DNA of 64,000 nucleotides from Leptospira biflexa serovar Patoc strain 'Patoc 1 (Paris)' (GTDB lineage Bacteria; Spirochaetota; Leptospiria; Leptospirales; Leptospiraceae), in NCBI RefSeq assembly GCF_000017685.1, contig NC_010602.1:992001-1056000 (forward strand), written 5' to 3'. Each line of letters opens with the position of its first letter. Positions within the stretch are counted from its first letter, which is position 1. Position numbers and translations under genes: made by a program. Shown here one piece after another: positions 45,101 through 53,917 of this stretch. The notes under the pieces are model-generated. The model was not told the DNA's origin. It worked only from the letters and a program-made list of their open reading frames with translations, and searched no databases.

Positions 45101-48061
45101 CCAGTGAATTTAGCATTATCGGGAGTTTTGGCCGTTACAAAAGAGTTAGTAGGTGAGAAAAGATACAATCGTCTTAATGACCAATTCTCTGGTGCCAATA
45201 AACGATTGTTGGAAATTAAAAATAATGAAGCACAACTTATTGAAAGTGGTGTTTCACAAACAATTGCTTTAGGAACGGGTGTTCCATTGGAAATGGTATC
45301 TAAAATCATTGGTGATAAAAATGGACAAAGGAAAGCAAAAAAAGCAGACAAAGCAATGTCTAAAAATCTGGTATCTGACTTAGGATCACAGATTACCGGA
45401 GCCCTCGGTGGCATTGTCAAAACAGCAGTTATGGCTTTAGGAATCCCAGAAGATCAAGTATTCGCAACTATGTCCGATGCACATTCATTGATGAATGCTA
45501 AAAATTTGAATCATCACTCTGATGCAGAAATTAATTTTGGTTATACCTTACAGACTCTCGGTTTACAGGCCAATTGGACGAAACACCAAAGTTCATTTGT
45601 GGATTTAAAAGATCAAAAATCAGTTGTAACCGAGATAGGAAAAACACTGATCGCAAAGGAAATGGCTAAAAATTCTGGCTTAGATGAATCCTTTATCAAA
45701 CAAACTTTAGATGGAGTTTCTGCAAAGATTCAAAAGAAAAAATCTGATAGCAAAGCACAAAGTACAGCCATTCGGCAAACAGTTGTCAATGCAGGTTCCA
45801 TTGCATTAACCTTGGGTGCGAGTGGAGCTTGGAGTAGTGCAAGCAATGCTCTCTCCAAAGTTGGCAAAATGACGAGTGCAGTCACACGCGGAGTACTGCC
45901 TGCAACAGCAAAAATAGGACAAGTTGTCTCTTCAACCTTCATACAAACCATAGCTGGAAGTCATGAAGGTCCGAAAGGAGCAGCGGCTGGTTTCTTAAAT
46001 GGATCACTGGTTGGGCTCACAGACAAATTCGGAAAATTTGAGTCTGGTATGTTCGAAGGGATGAAGCCAGGGATTGGGGTCAGTTACTCAGAGCAAAATG
46101 GACTCGGCGGATCAATTGGCATTGGCAATTCAATCAATAATGTCAGTCTCTCAGTTTCCAAAAAGGGAAATACTTCTTTGCAGTTTTCTCAGTCAATTGC
46201 AAAAGGCATTCAATTTGCAGCTGATATGACAACAAATGATTCTTTCAAAGTCGGTATGAATTATAATCCATCAGGAGAAGGTCCAAGGAAGGATTGGAAT
46301 TTTTCAATGATGTATGATTTGAAAGGATCTGGTCTTAGCGGAAGCATTGGGTTTACAGAACCTGAGACTAAACTAGGTCTCACGTCTCATATAGATAAAA
46401 ATGGAATTTCCACATCATCGGAGTTACATGGTGTAAGTATTGGAACAAATTCAGATGAAGGGTTTCAAATGGATGAATTCAATTTTGTCAATCAAAACAT
46501 CAATTTATCACAAGATGGTAGTGATTTAGTTGATGCCAATGGAAATACTGTCGAAAACGAAGGTACAAGCCCTCTTGGTGACTTAGTGGGACAGTTAGGT
46601 ATGGTCGGTGGAGTTTTATTAGGTGGGATGGGTTTACTTAACTTATTGCGTAGCAGAATGAATGGTGGCGGCGGAAATTATTTAGGAGTGGGAAAGGAGA
46701 TGAGTGCATTCAATTTCCAATCCAACTCAGGCCAGTCTTTTTTCAGTCGCCTACGTGACACAATGAAAAAAGGATTATTTCAGTATGGGGAATCAGTGGC
46801 TCGTTATGCAGATGCCTATACTTACACACCAAAAAAATCTTCACAAGCCGATGGGAAATCCCAAGAGAACAAACCTAGTAAAGAAACAGATCGAATCACA
46901 AAATTAAAAACAAGTATCATTGATGATTATAAAAAAAATACCAGGCTCGATACAGAGAAAAAACTATATGAATTGAAACAAGCAGGAATCGATACCACAG
47001 AAATCGAGGCGGAAATCAAGAAAAAAAGAAACGGGAAAGATGTTCCCATGAGTAAAGCTGTCGAAAAATCTTTAAATGAATACAAACGGTTGCGCGAACA
47101 AAGATCGATTCGACCCATTGGTGCCGATGAGGTTGTCTATTTAACTTCTAGTGATGCTCTTGCAAATGTAAAGGTCGCATACGATCCCAAAAAAGAGACG
47201 AAACAGGCTTACTTACAACGATTGGGTGATGAAATTTGTGCCGCTTCGAAGGATGTGGATCTATCTACGGACGAGTTGGTCGCCTTACATTCGGCAAACG
47301 TGGCCCTACTCCTCGGCGAGAATCTTATGGGTAAGATTAATTATGCTCGATTCAAAAATATTGATGGAAAAAAAGATGTGTCAGCTGTAAACACGGTAGA
47401 TGCAGATGGATTCCGACAAACAAATGAGACAGATTGTATTCGGTATATAGGAGCTGTTTTGTATGCGGCAGGTCTCACTGATAAAGGAAGTTTTGCGAAC
47501 TTAAATACTGACGTGTATTTAACTCCAGAGGAAATCGAACAGATGGAAGCAGAATACAAAGCGAAGACCATTCACAGAAACGGAGTGGAATACTTCCGGC
47601 AAGCAGGAGGATTTTCGACTTTGGTATCCGAAAGACTGACGACAGAACAGGATTTAAAAACTCATAAGGAAAAAGGGAATCTACCTGAATTGAAAGTCGG
47701 TATGATTGGGATCACAAGAAAAATGGAAACGGATTCAGATACATCTAGAACGGCAATGAAATCAGATCATATTTACATTGTGATTGGGAAAAAATTCAAT
47801 CACGAGTTGGGTGTGAACGAATACTTGATATCAGAATCGAGTTATGGAACAGGGGTGCAAAATCGATGGATTACCAAAGAGACAAATACAGAGATCATTA
47901 ATAATTTGAAAAAAAAATATAGTGAACAAAAATTATCTACGAAGGAAATTCAGGCCAAGATTTCAGAACTGAAGTTACCCAAAAATAACTCAGACTATTT
48001 ACTGAGGTCAGAATTCTATGAATTAAAACCACAAGTCGGAGTGAAAAAAGATGAAGTATAA
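42164..48061 (+). CDS. Giant Sec-exported protein with C-terminal papain-like (NlpC/P60- or CHAP-type) domain; resembles Leptospira long-protein family TIGR04388
   Basis: This 1965-residue protein has a Sec signal (VSIILVLMLFLTEKNVLA, then QSI) and a Trp-rich, coiled-coil N-terminal third (EWESRVEEILTNAMVSWQEE). A middle section has Gly/Ala-rich helices and a run of repeated beta strands (GIGVSYSEQNGLGGSIGIGN; LSGSIGFTEPETKLGL). A hydrophobic segment near residues 1475-1495 (LVGQLGMVGGVLLGGMGLLN) is followed by a polar linker. The last 200 residues contain NETDCIRYIGAVLYAAG (Cys1758) and KSDHIYIVIGKKF (His1869), followed by an ISES strand: the Cys, His and polar order of papain-like peptidoglycan amidases. 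I recall TIGR04388 as a Leptospira-specific long family, but cannot confirm it. A toxic peptidoglycan-cutting C-terminus is inferred. The next gene overlaps by 11 bases. Confidence 0.85.
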   Translation: MVNDRTGFRAVSIILVLMLFLTEKNVLAQSIQDSWNIPEYNSNDYADIYANVYFFDSLSEWESRVEEILTNAMVSWQEEANRQIEELLINEHGEDFYISNEGYIDERRRSFTSEVAVFYSDWENDLLNDYFLNRTAFLEKLESGKIDALYFQRLGKESIYEDYTKEEMLLHENREKILQAAAEWEYSWERSKQEGLDSFASSLEQLEQNYLSYLNSLQETENQFVTNLQAINEYKETVYLALTDMIGQMKSGLDSSCELSSGCQYRNYDGSLNEAGKIFSKFIQEISEELVMNDKNPDLMLTQIAYKMNDFLKDESNKAFSEYNYFQDRILTYQTGFDLNLNNTKSKFDLSAAEWILRNQTYYDLSSSVKFENWTANPVDVGIFAGIYDPELKSIFQSIHHSDYDRLAEVLNAKLGESRKVQNIIGANLYTDAYHFINNLNLLGLGVPFDRAHHVQGNLMLDGHNKYGFWQAEVNLTVLTPGTYSYQMGAIGYSVLYEMYDETSQQSSLYWNSNFSQLNNQSLHFENKLMPAISHWEKKTKEYSDSFATWSNSKENLIEQAKLDFQTNRIQLENAKENWVQKLEEEGRSGWKSWNELYLVGEISESKPNHVPTQIEMNLSPIGDLSQLNHFQSLSQFDSNGIEIQVGDNSIVDHFQKTIFGVNQYASVIQMNHELETFQKSEQSKLINQLTYGLNTELIGNRKLSKEESILIGSVDYSKLNTEEQKNYGKCYEDPSSVICTSLLKKEFDVSDPNQGGTVTISKEIFNGMLGSRDDKGEYTASKSIISKQIVLGSIGKIQSSDRKDFFTEWTNEDWETIQNRKNQIANDFINQSLKNDQKQLVNNLKTIENLNEKNYQNYLVKKESQENVDSFVQELAIAYLTGGMSGVKASLSAKAESAINSELAKTWVRATGGNEQDIQLVSMAIEFMKGRMSANKIKSRDNFISIKNPIQSFEKVIGKTLSQTLQSMDKISDGLISVPVNLALSGVLAVTKELVGEKRYNRLNDQFSGANKRLLEIKNNEAQLIESGVSQTIALGTGVPLEMVSKIIGDKNGQRKAKKADKAMSKNLVSDLGSQITGALGGIVKTAVMALGIPEDQVFATMSDAHSLMNAKNLNHHSDAEINFGYTLQTLGLQANWTKHQSSFVDLKDQKSVVTEIGKTLIAKEMAKNSGLDESFIKQTLDGVSAKIQKKKSDSKAQSTAIRQTVVNAGSIALTLGASGAWSSASNALSKVGKMTSAVTRGVLPATAKIGQVVSSTFIQTIAGSHEGPKGAAAGFLNGSLVGLTDKFGKFESGMFEGMKPGIGVSYSEQNGLGGSIGIGNSINNVSLSVSKKGNTSLQFSQSIAKGIQFAADMTTNDSFKVGMNYNPSGEGPRKDWNFSMMYDLKGSGLSGSIGFTEPETKLGLTSHIDKNGISTSSELHGVSIGTNSDEGFQMDEFNFVNQNINLSQDGSDLVDANGNTVENEGTSPLGDLVGQLGMVGGVLLGGMGLLNLLRSRMNGGGGNYLGVGKEMSAFNFQSNSGQSFFSRLRDTMKKGLFQYGESVARYADAYTYTPKKSSQADGKSQENKPSKETDRITKLKTSIIDDYKKNTRLDTEKKLYELKQAGIDTTEIEAEIKKKRNGKDVPMSKAVEKSLNEYKRLREQRSIRPIGADEVVYLTSSDALANVKVAYDPKKETKQAYLQRLGDEICAASKDVDLSTDELVALHSANVALLLGENLMGKINYARFKNIDGKKDVSAVNTVDADGFRQTNETDCIRYIGAVLYAAGLTDKGSFANLNTDVYLTPEEIEQMEAEYKAKTIHRNGVEYFRQAGGFSTLVSERLTTEQDLKTHKEKGNLPELKVGMIGITRKMETDSDTSRTAMKSDHIYIVIGKKFNHELGVNEYLISESSYGTGVQNRWITKETNTEIINNLKKKYSEQKLSTKEIQAKISELKLPKNNSDYLLRSEFYELKPQVGVKKDEV

Positions 48062-48692
48062 AATGTTCATATTTTTAATTTTAGTTTTCTTTTGTTTTTG
48101 CAAAGACAAGGAAATAAACAAAGAAGAAAACGACGATCCATTTTATATATCAGAAAATAAAGAATGTCTCTTAAATTCAAATATTAAAAAAAACTGCTTG
48201 AGTATGAAAAGTGAATTTTCCTGCTTTAAAACTTTAGAAGATTTGAGTCATTCAAAAATTGATAAAATTTTCTTTAATCAAAAATGGATGGGAAATGACC
48301 AGCAAACAATCTTCTACCAAGTAGATACAAAGGGAAAAATTAAAATTTATGAAGGAGGCCCCGATGTATTACTGGAAGAACGAACCTTGGTTGGTTTAGG
48401 GAGATTCTTCATTAAAAATAACCAATGGTATTATGAGCAAAGTTGCTTAAAAGAAAATTGCGAAAATTTTGAATTTCAGGTCTTATATATGGACTGCACT
48501 TTGACTACGAATTTAAATGAAATGGAAGTATTGAAATCGATTCAATTCGGAAATCGCAAGTTCATTGAAAGCGACGAAATCGAAAACGACAAAAGTTATA
48601 GATTAATTTCATTTATCCAAGAAAAGCCAGTTCCAAACCAAATTTTCAACGGCTTCACCTCCACCAAGGTCCCACCCATACCTTCTCAGTGA
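48051..48692 (+). CDS. Small lipoprotein, candidate immunity protein to the giant protein
   Basis: This 213-residue lipoprotein starts MKYKMFIFLILVFF with Cys at the lipobox (FCFC). Its mature part is rich in Lys, Glu, Asn and Cys (KECLLNSNIKKNCL, EFSCFKTL, QSCLKENCENF), with alternating beta strands. I do not recognise the fold. The ATG overlaps the end of the giant gene by 11 bases, so it is translationally coupled. Position directly after a C-terminal toxin-like domain and periplasmic tethering suit an immunity protein against a peptidoglycan hydrolase, but no experiment or known family supports it. It is the last gene of the operon and converges with the cyclase gene. Confidence 0.72.
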   Translation: MKYKMFIFLILVFFCFCKDKEINKEENDDPFYISENKECLLNSNIKKNCLSMKSEFSCFKTLEDLSHSKIDKIFFNQKWMGNDQQTIFYQVDTKGKIKIYEGGPDVLLEERTLVGLGRFFIKNNQWYYEQSCLKENCENFEFQVLYMDCTLTTNLNEMEVLKSIQFGNRKFIESDEIENDKSYRLISFIQEKPVPNQIFNGFTSTKVPPIPSQ

Positions 48693-48705
48693 AACCTAAC
48701 CTTGC

Positions 48706-50562
48706 TTAAACCTTCCAAATGTAGACAAAGTCAGTGCGGTCCGCCCAAGGTAGGGGGAAGTCTAGTTTTTTAAGTTTGATTTCCCCTTGGCGTAAATACT
48801 CTCTGATGTCTCTGTCACGAAAGATCGTTTCACTAAAAGCAATTTCACCAGATCCTGTGACTGATTGTATTTTTGCAGTATAGTTGACTGTATTTCCAAA
48901 ATAATCAATGTTACTGTTTAGATTGACCGCCAAACAGTTGCCAGTGTGGATGGAGATACGGATCCGCACGGGAGTGTGTTGATTTTCGGGATGGAACCAT
49001 TCTTGCATTTCTTTCGCCGTTTTTAGTGCTTGGAGTGGCGATGAAAAACTTGCCATCACAGCATCTCCGATGGTTTTTACGACCACCCCTCGGAAGTTTT
49101 GAATGATTTGATTTGTTTTGATAAAATGTTCTCGAACTTGTAAAAAAGCACCGTGATCTCCTTCCGTCTCATAGAACTTTGTGGAACCAACGATGTCCGT
49201 AAAGAGAATGGTTTTCACTCCAATGTCCAATTGTAAATTGGTCGCAATTGCTTCTTCGGAAAATAAATCTCGAAATTCTTGGTAATTAAAAATTTCGGTA
49301 GGCCTTAAACTGTCTTGGTCCTCACTTCTTTCTTCGAGGACAATCGTTACATCTTGGTCTGAATCATTTTCGAAAACCAAATTAGGCTTTGGACTCACTT
49401 TTATTTCTTCTTCACTTGTTTCTGGTAACCACAAAATATCTGTTTGGTTGTATGATTGTTTAGATTCAACAAGTGTGTATTTTTTTTCACCTTTTTTTCT
49501 TAATCGATAAACACCTGAACCAATCAACAAATGGGAAGAAAATGATTTTTTCCCACCAATTTTTTTGGTTAGTAGAATATGTTGTTTTGTTGCAGGTTCA
49601 GCTGCACAATACAGTTGCTTTTCGACAATACGAACACTTGGGTGGATATGAAATGTGACTTCAATGGAATTCACACCTGTTGTATCAAAATCAATTTCAC
49701 ATACATCACATTGGTCTTTTGAAGGCATGTCACCTAACTTTGTGAGTGAAGTTCTAACTCCCCGACAATGGGGACAAACAATGTCCCAACTGAGAGTGAA
49801 AATCCCAAGTCGGCAACCATGCAGGAATAAATATAAAATTTCATCCGGATCGATATCTAAAATACGGCTAACTTGTTTGATCCGAATTCGATCAAGTGTA
49901 TTGTCGGAAGATGTTTTGATCCAATCGAAAACTTTTGAAATTGTGTCTTTCGAAATCCCTTTTTGTATTAATATTGGGATTTGTTGGTTTAGTTTTTCTG
50001 GATGTATCCACTGAGCATCTGGAATAAAACTGACCTCTTTTGTTGGATTGAATTGAATCTTTGGTTTCCCTCGTTTGATTTCCTGAGTGATTTGATCGAA
50101 TCCGTTTTGGAATGATTCTTTGAGTTTGGGAAGTGCGATGTTAAAAATTTTTCGAGTGAAAAAATTTCTAGGAATGGCACCTAAATAAACATACACCTTA
50201 CAACGAGATTCTCCCAATGGTTCTGAAATCATTTTTAGGCGGATATAATGGGCAAAACCTTTTTGGTAAATCCTTGCATTTCCTAATTCTTTTAAGTATT
50301 CCCACTCCCACGGGACTTCTTCCCATTCTAGTTGAAAGCCGGCTTGTTTAGTTTTACCAATTAGCTTCCCATCCTTCTCTTCGTATTGGAATTTTGGTAA
50401 TCCGATCCTCTTGTTGAAAGAAGATGTATCAATGAGATATGGCCAAATCTCTTCTCTGGTGACCGTTAAATCGAACTCCCAAAAACAATCGATGGGTTTT
50501 CCTTTGGATTTCCAAGTTTCTTCCCAAGGGTATTTTTGAAGTATAGTATTGAGATCAATCAT
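48706..50562 (-). CDS. Class III adenylate/guanylate cyclase with N-terminal SRPBCC and zinc-ribbon regions
   Basis: This 618-residue protein has an N-terminal lipid-binding-like SRPBCC segment (about residues 20-165: FDLTVTREEIWPYLIDTSSF, then LGAIPRN). A middle domain with a zinc ribbon (CPHC 263-266, CDVC 285-288) resembles DUF5939, often found in adenylate cyclases. The C-terminal catalytic domain has ILFTDIVGSTKFYE (metal Asp456), KTIGDAVMASF (metal Asp500, with preceding Lys496), and NTVNYTAKI, where Asn560 is kept and the usual Arg is Lys564. The metal sites are complete; the Arg-to-Lys change could affect rate. Product is probably cAMP. Its start overlaps the GH5 stop by 4 bases. Confidence 0.9.
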   Translation of the reverse strand: MIDLNTILQKYPWEETWKSKGKPIDCFWEFDLTVTREEIWPYLIDTSSFNKRIGLPKFQYEEKDGKLIGKTKQAGFQLEWEEVPWEWEYLKELGNARIYQKGFAHYIRLKMISEPLGESRCKVYVYLGAIPRNFFTRKIFNIALPKLKESFQNGFDQITQEIKRGKPKIQFNPTKEVSFIPDAQWIHPEKLNQQIPILIQKGISKDTISKVFDWIKTSSDNTLDRIRIKQVSRILDIDPDEILYLFLHGCRLGIFTLSWDIVCPHCRGVRTSLTKLGDMPSKDQCDVCEIDFDTTGVNSIEVTFHIHPSVRIVEKQLYCAAEPATKQHILLTKKIGGKKSFSSHLLIGSGVYRLRKKGEKKYTLVESKQSYNQTDILWLPETSEEEIKVSPKPNLVFENDSDQDVTIVLEERSEDQDSLRPTEIFNYQEFRDLFSEEAIATNLQLDIGVKTILFTDIVGSTKFYETEGDHGAFLQVREHFIKTNQIIQNFRGVVVKTIGDAVMASFSSPLQALKTAKEMQEWFHPENQHTPVRIRISIHTGNCLAVNLNSNIDYFGNTVNYTAKIQSVTGSGEIAFSETIFRDRDIREYLRQGEIKLKKLDFPLPWADRTDFVYIWKV

Positions 50563-52535
50563 AATGGCCTAACAATTACCGAGGATTTCCCTCCATTTCC
50601 TTTGACTGTTAATTCTTCCTTTGTTTCGGAAATTTTTTCAGCATTGGAAAGTACAGTTTGTACGCCATTGGGGTAAACAAACCTTGGAATTTTGATCACG
50701 CATGGTTCCTGTATCGTTGGATCAGAGATCCATTCAAAAATAAACTCACGAGTATCAAGTTGGTACTCCATTTTTGTAGGTGTTCCTTGTGTCATAGCGG
50801 CATAGGGACGGCAAAAACCTTCGATCGCACGCCCACCACCACCATAAACATCTGGGTCGGAACCAGGAATCAATTGGTCTTTTGAGAAGATACTGAGGTC
50901 TTCTTGGTTCCAACCATCTCCTACCATTAAGTCATTTTCATTTGAAGCTGTGTAATTCCAAAGAGTATTGGATAAAAATAATTTGTCCATCGCATTGTAC
51001 ATAGCATCGAGTGCCATGACATGTCGTTTCCATATTTTTGGTGAATGGTTTCCTTTTTTCCATTCTTTATAAGCCTTCCCACCTTGTAAGTCGAAAGGAA
51101 TTCCAAATTCACCCACAAGACTTGGGATTTTACCTGGCACGGAATCAGCTGTGTTCTTAATTTTTGTTAGTTGTCGAACATACATAGACTCTATGCCTGA
51201 TCTTCCGAAGACTGGGCGTTTGGTGAGAGTATCAATTGCGATTGGGTATAAAAAAGTTTTGAAAAGAAGAGTGAGGATGTCGTACCAGTGCGCCGCATTC
51301 ACAGATAGTTTGGGTACTTCTCCATTCAAATGGGGATGGATGAAGGCATCGGATGCTTCTCTTTCGATGAAAACCATCCAATCACTTCGTATCGCTTGGA
51401 TGGTTTTACCTACAGTTCTCATAAAAGGAATGAGATAATCCGCATCAAAATCAATTTCCTTTCCATTTACTTTTTGAAAGAAGTCGTTTTTTTCAATGAA
51501 AGGAGTGCCATCTTTTGTGATTGTATAAGCACCTTCTAATTGGAACGGATCTCCTGGAGACTCAGGTAACCAAATGGAAACTTGTTTTTGGTTGACGGTT
51601 ACAGTTTTTGTTGGAACAAATCCTCCTTTCCAAACTTTTAGCGTCAGGTAAGGTAAATCAACCGAATGGCCATGAGAAGAAAACAAAGCATCAATCGGTG
51701 ACCAAGCAAGACCAGGTTTACTTGGGTCTTCTTCTTTGTTGATTAACCCTCGATCATTCATGGCACGACCAATAAACCCTTTCCCTGGCTCATTTAATGA
51801 ATCGAATCCTAATACAAAATCAAATTGTTTGACTCTCTCTGCAATTTGAATCATACAACCAAGGTAATGGTCTTGCAGATAGTCTTGTACATTTTTGCCA
51901 TCGATCAAAAAATGGGGGGCAAAGTCTCGGCCACCAAAAAACAAAGTCCATAAAATGCCATTTCCGGCATAACGATAGTTCTGTGACCAACACATAGTTG
52001 GATAATTGTTTTCTTGTCGTATGCCTGGGTTTGAATAATCATAGGCACGTTGCATGACAATGGCTGCATCCGCCTCGGAGAGTTTTTTAAAGTCAATGCC
52101 TAGTTTTTCAAAAATCCATCCCGGAGCTCCATCCCCACCAGTCATCCTTGACCATACATCTTGGTGAAAATCGATAAATACGTAAAATCCGTATTCTCCT
52201 GCTAGGCGAACAATTTCTGTGAAATAATCCAAATAATCGTCATCATACAAGTTTGGACCTTTGTGTTCTACTGCTTCCCAAGTAGTCAACAATCGTAATA
52301 CATTAAATCCCCATAATTTCAATCGAGTGAAATGTGTATCTGCTTCTTCTAATGGGAATGGTCGGCCAATAAAACTCACTTCTTTGTGGTCGGAAAAGTC
52401 TGTAGGAAATTGGGTCCCACCATTGGGATAAGGAACCTTTGTATCTCCGCCTAAGTTCACACCTCGAAGGATGACTTTTCTACCACTTGGATCTACAAAC
52501 CATTCGCCTTTTGGAGATAATTTTTTTAATGTCAT
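50559..52535 (-). CDS. GH5 glycosidase of the endoglycoceramidase/steryl-glucosidase type
   Basis: This 658-residue protein begins directly with the catalytic domain (no signal peptide): LRGVNLGGDTKVPYPNGG, FHQDVWSRMTGGDGAPGW, acid-base Glu249 in FDSLNEPGKGF, HWYDILTL, and nucleophile Glu476 in LVGEFGIPFD. The motifs resemble fungal EGCrP-type enzymes that cut glucosylceramide or steryl glucosides (GH5_12-like), more than bacterial cellulases. Lipid-linked glucose is therefore the likely substrate class; the exact substrate is inferred. The C-terminal 100 residues form a beta domain. The gene is translationally coupled with the adenylate cyclase, with a 4-base overlap. Confidence 0.88.
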   Translation of the reverse strand: MTLKKLSPKGEWFVDPSGRKVILRGVNLGGDTKVPYPNGGTQFPTDFSDHKEVSFIGRPFPLEEADTHFTRLKLWGFNVLRLLTTWEAVEHKGPNLYDDDYLDYFTEIVRLAGEYGFYVFIDFHQDVWSRMTGGDGAPGWIFEKLGIDFKKLSEADAAIVMQRAYDYSNPGIRQENNYPTMCWSQNYRYAGNGILWTLFFGGRDFAPHFLIDGKNVQDYLQDHYLGCMIQIAERVKQFDFVLGFDSLNEPGKGFIGRAMNDRGLINKEEDPSKPGLAWSPIDALFSSHGHSVDLPYLTLKVWKGGFVPTKTVTVNQKQVSIWLPESPGDPFQLEGAYTITKDGTPFIEKNDFFQKVNGKEIDFDADYLIPFMRTVGKTIQAIRSDWMVFIEREASDAFIHPHLNGEVPKLSVNAAHWYDILTLLFKTFLYPIAIDTLTKRPVFGRSGIESMYVRQLTKIKNTADSVPGKIPSLVGEFGIPFDLQGGKAYKEWKKGNHSPKIWKRHVMALDAMYNAMDKLFLSNTLWNYTASNENDLMVGDGWNQEDLSIFSKDQLIPGSDPDVYGGGGRAIEGFCRPYAAMTQGTPTKMEYQLDTREFIFEWISDPTIQEPCVIKIPRFVYPNGVQTVLSNAEKISETKEELTVKGNGGKSSVIVRPL

Positions 52536-52539
52536 GTAT

Positions 52540-53868
52540 TTATCCTATTTTGTTCCTTTCTTGAGAATGTTCTAAATTCAAATTTTCTTCCGCATATAAA
52601 TTCAAATAACCTAACAGAAAATAAAAGACGATGAGAACTTCATCATCTTGGAAATAACATTGTAAAAGGCCGGAAAAGAAAAATCCAACCAATCCGTAGG
52701 TCATAAAACGAATTGATTTGGGAATATTGGCACTAAGTAATGTAAATAAAATGGTCCCAAACAAAAATAGATACAATATACTCTGTGGGAAACCAAAAAC
52801 AGCCGTTAAGTGAAAGTAATCATTATGAGCATGACCTCTTTGGGTCACTTCGTAAAAAAAAGCAAGTTCTCGATTCTCTTTTTCTCTCTCTTTTCTAGAT
52901 GTTTCGATCTCCTTTTGGTAATTCCCAGACCCAATTCCAAAAATGGGATTGTTTTTGATTAAGGGAAAAGTAGAGTCCCAAATAAAGGTTCTACCAGAAT
53001 CCGTGTGTTTTTCCCCTCCAAAGAGTGGATCGACAACACGTTTCACCGCGCTCGTTGTTTGGTATCCGGTCAGTAATACTATCAAAAAAAATAAGAAGAT
53101 AATTCCTGTTCGTTTGAGTACTTTTTTGGATATATCCTGATCAAAAAAAATTAAGAGATAAATTCCAAAAAACACACTCACGAGGGCACCGAGTAGAGAA
53201 GACCTTGCATTATTAAACAAAAATACAATGGAGATGAGTAAGAGTAACACGGCATGGGAAAAAATTTTGAGTTTTGGTGCTTTGTTGTACCAGGCATCAT
53301 AAAGTCGGAATACAAAACCTGGAAATACAAATGCTAGAAGTCCGCCAAATGTTAGGTGGGTATTCATTAGTCCGATCGGGAGATAAATATTGAGACTACC
53401 GATTTTCCCGTAATGGTGTTGGTAAGGCCAAGAGGAAGATGTTTTGTACAAATCAGAGATGAGTCTCGATAATCGTGTCATTGAAAATATAGAAATGAAA
53501 CCTGTGAAAACAATCAGTAGGGAAAAAACAAAAAATGTTTTGTATAAAAATGTTTTATCTTCTTTCTTAATTCCTTGAACAGACACAAACGCAGTCACAA
53601 GGAAGATGTCTTTCATTTCATCACGAAACGCATGTTTGATGGAGGTGGTATCAAACCCTGCAACGGCGAAATGATACAAAACGGTTACAATTTGCCATGA
53701 GTAAAAAATAAATAGAATTTTTACCAGGTTCCCTGCAAGTTTCGGTTTTTTTTCGAGAAATAGAAAAAATACAAAAGATAACAGTAAGAAAAGTTGGCTA
53801 AGAGAAACAGAAAGGGCACAGGAAATGATGGACAAGGCAAGAAACGAACGATAGAGTCGGTAAATCAT
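52540..53868 (-). CDS. O-antigen ligase/polymerase-like membrane protein
   Basis: This 442-residue protein starts at ATG 53868 (MIYRLYRSFLALSI); reading further upstream runs into the divergent glycosyltransferase. It has about 11-12 membrane segments and the Wzy_C/WaaL loop: GRTFIWDSTFPLIKNNPIFGIGSGNY with the conserved Arg and GxGxG-like segment, and a later RGHAHNDYFHLTAVFG with the catalytic-type His. These enzymes join or ligate O-antigen units at the periplasmic face. It follows 50 bases from the divergent GT4 gene, which suggests a surface-polysaccharide locus. Confidence 0.9.
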   Translation of the reverse strand: MIYRLYRSFLALSIISCALSVSLSQLFLLLSFVFFLFLEKKPKLAGNLVKILFIFYSWQIVTVLYHFAVAGFDTTSIKHAFRDEMKDIFLVTAFVSVQGIKKEDKTFLYKTFFVFSLLIVFTGFISIFSMTRLSRLISDLYKTSSSWPYQHHYGKIGSLNIYLPIGLMNTHLTFGGLLAFVFPGFVFRLYDAWYNKAPKLKIFSHAVLLLLISIVFLFNNARSSLLGALVSVFFGIYLLIFFDQDISKKVLKRTGIIFLFFLIVLLTGYQTTSAVKRVVDPLFGGEKHTDSGRTFIWDSTFPLIKNNPIFGIGSGNYQKEIETSRKEREKENRELAFFYEVTQRGHAHNDYFHLTAVFGFPQSILYLFLFGTILFTLLSANIPKSIRFMTYGLVGFFFSGLLQCYFQDDEVLIVFYFLLGYLNLYAEENLNLEHSQERNKIG

Positions 53869-53917
53869 AACTTTGGATGAGAGTAATCCTTTTCTCTCAT
53901 TTGTAAAGAGGTAACAG

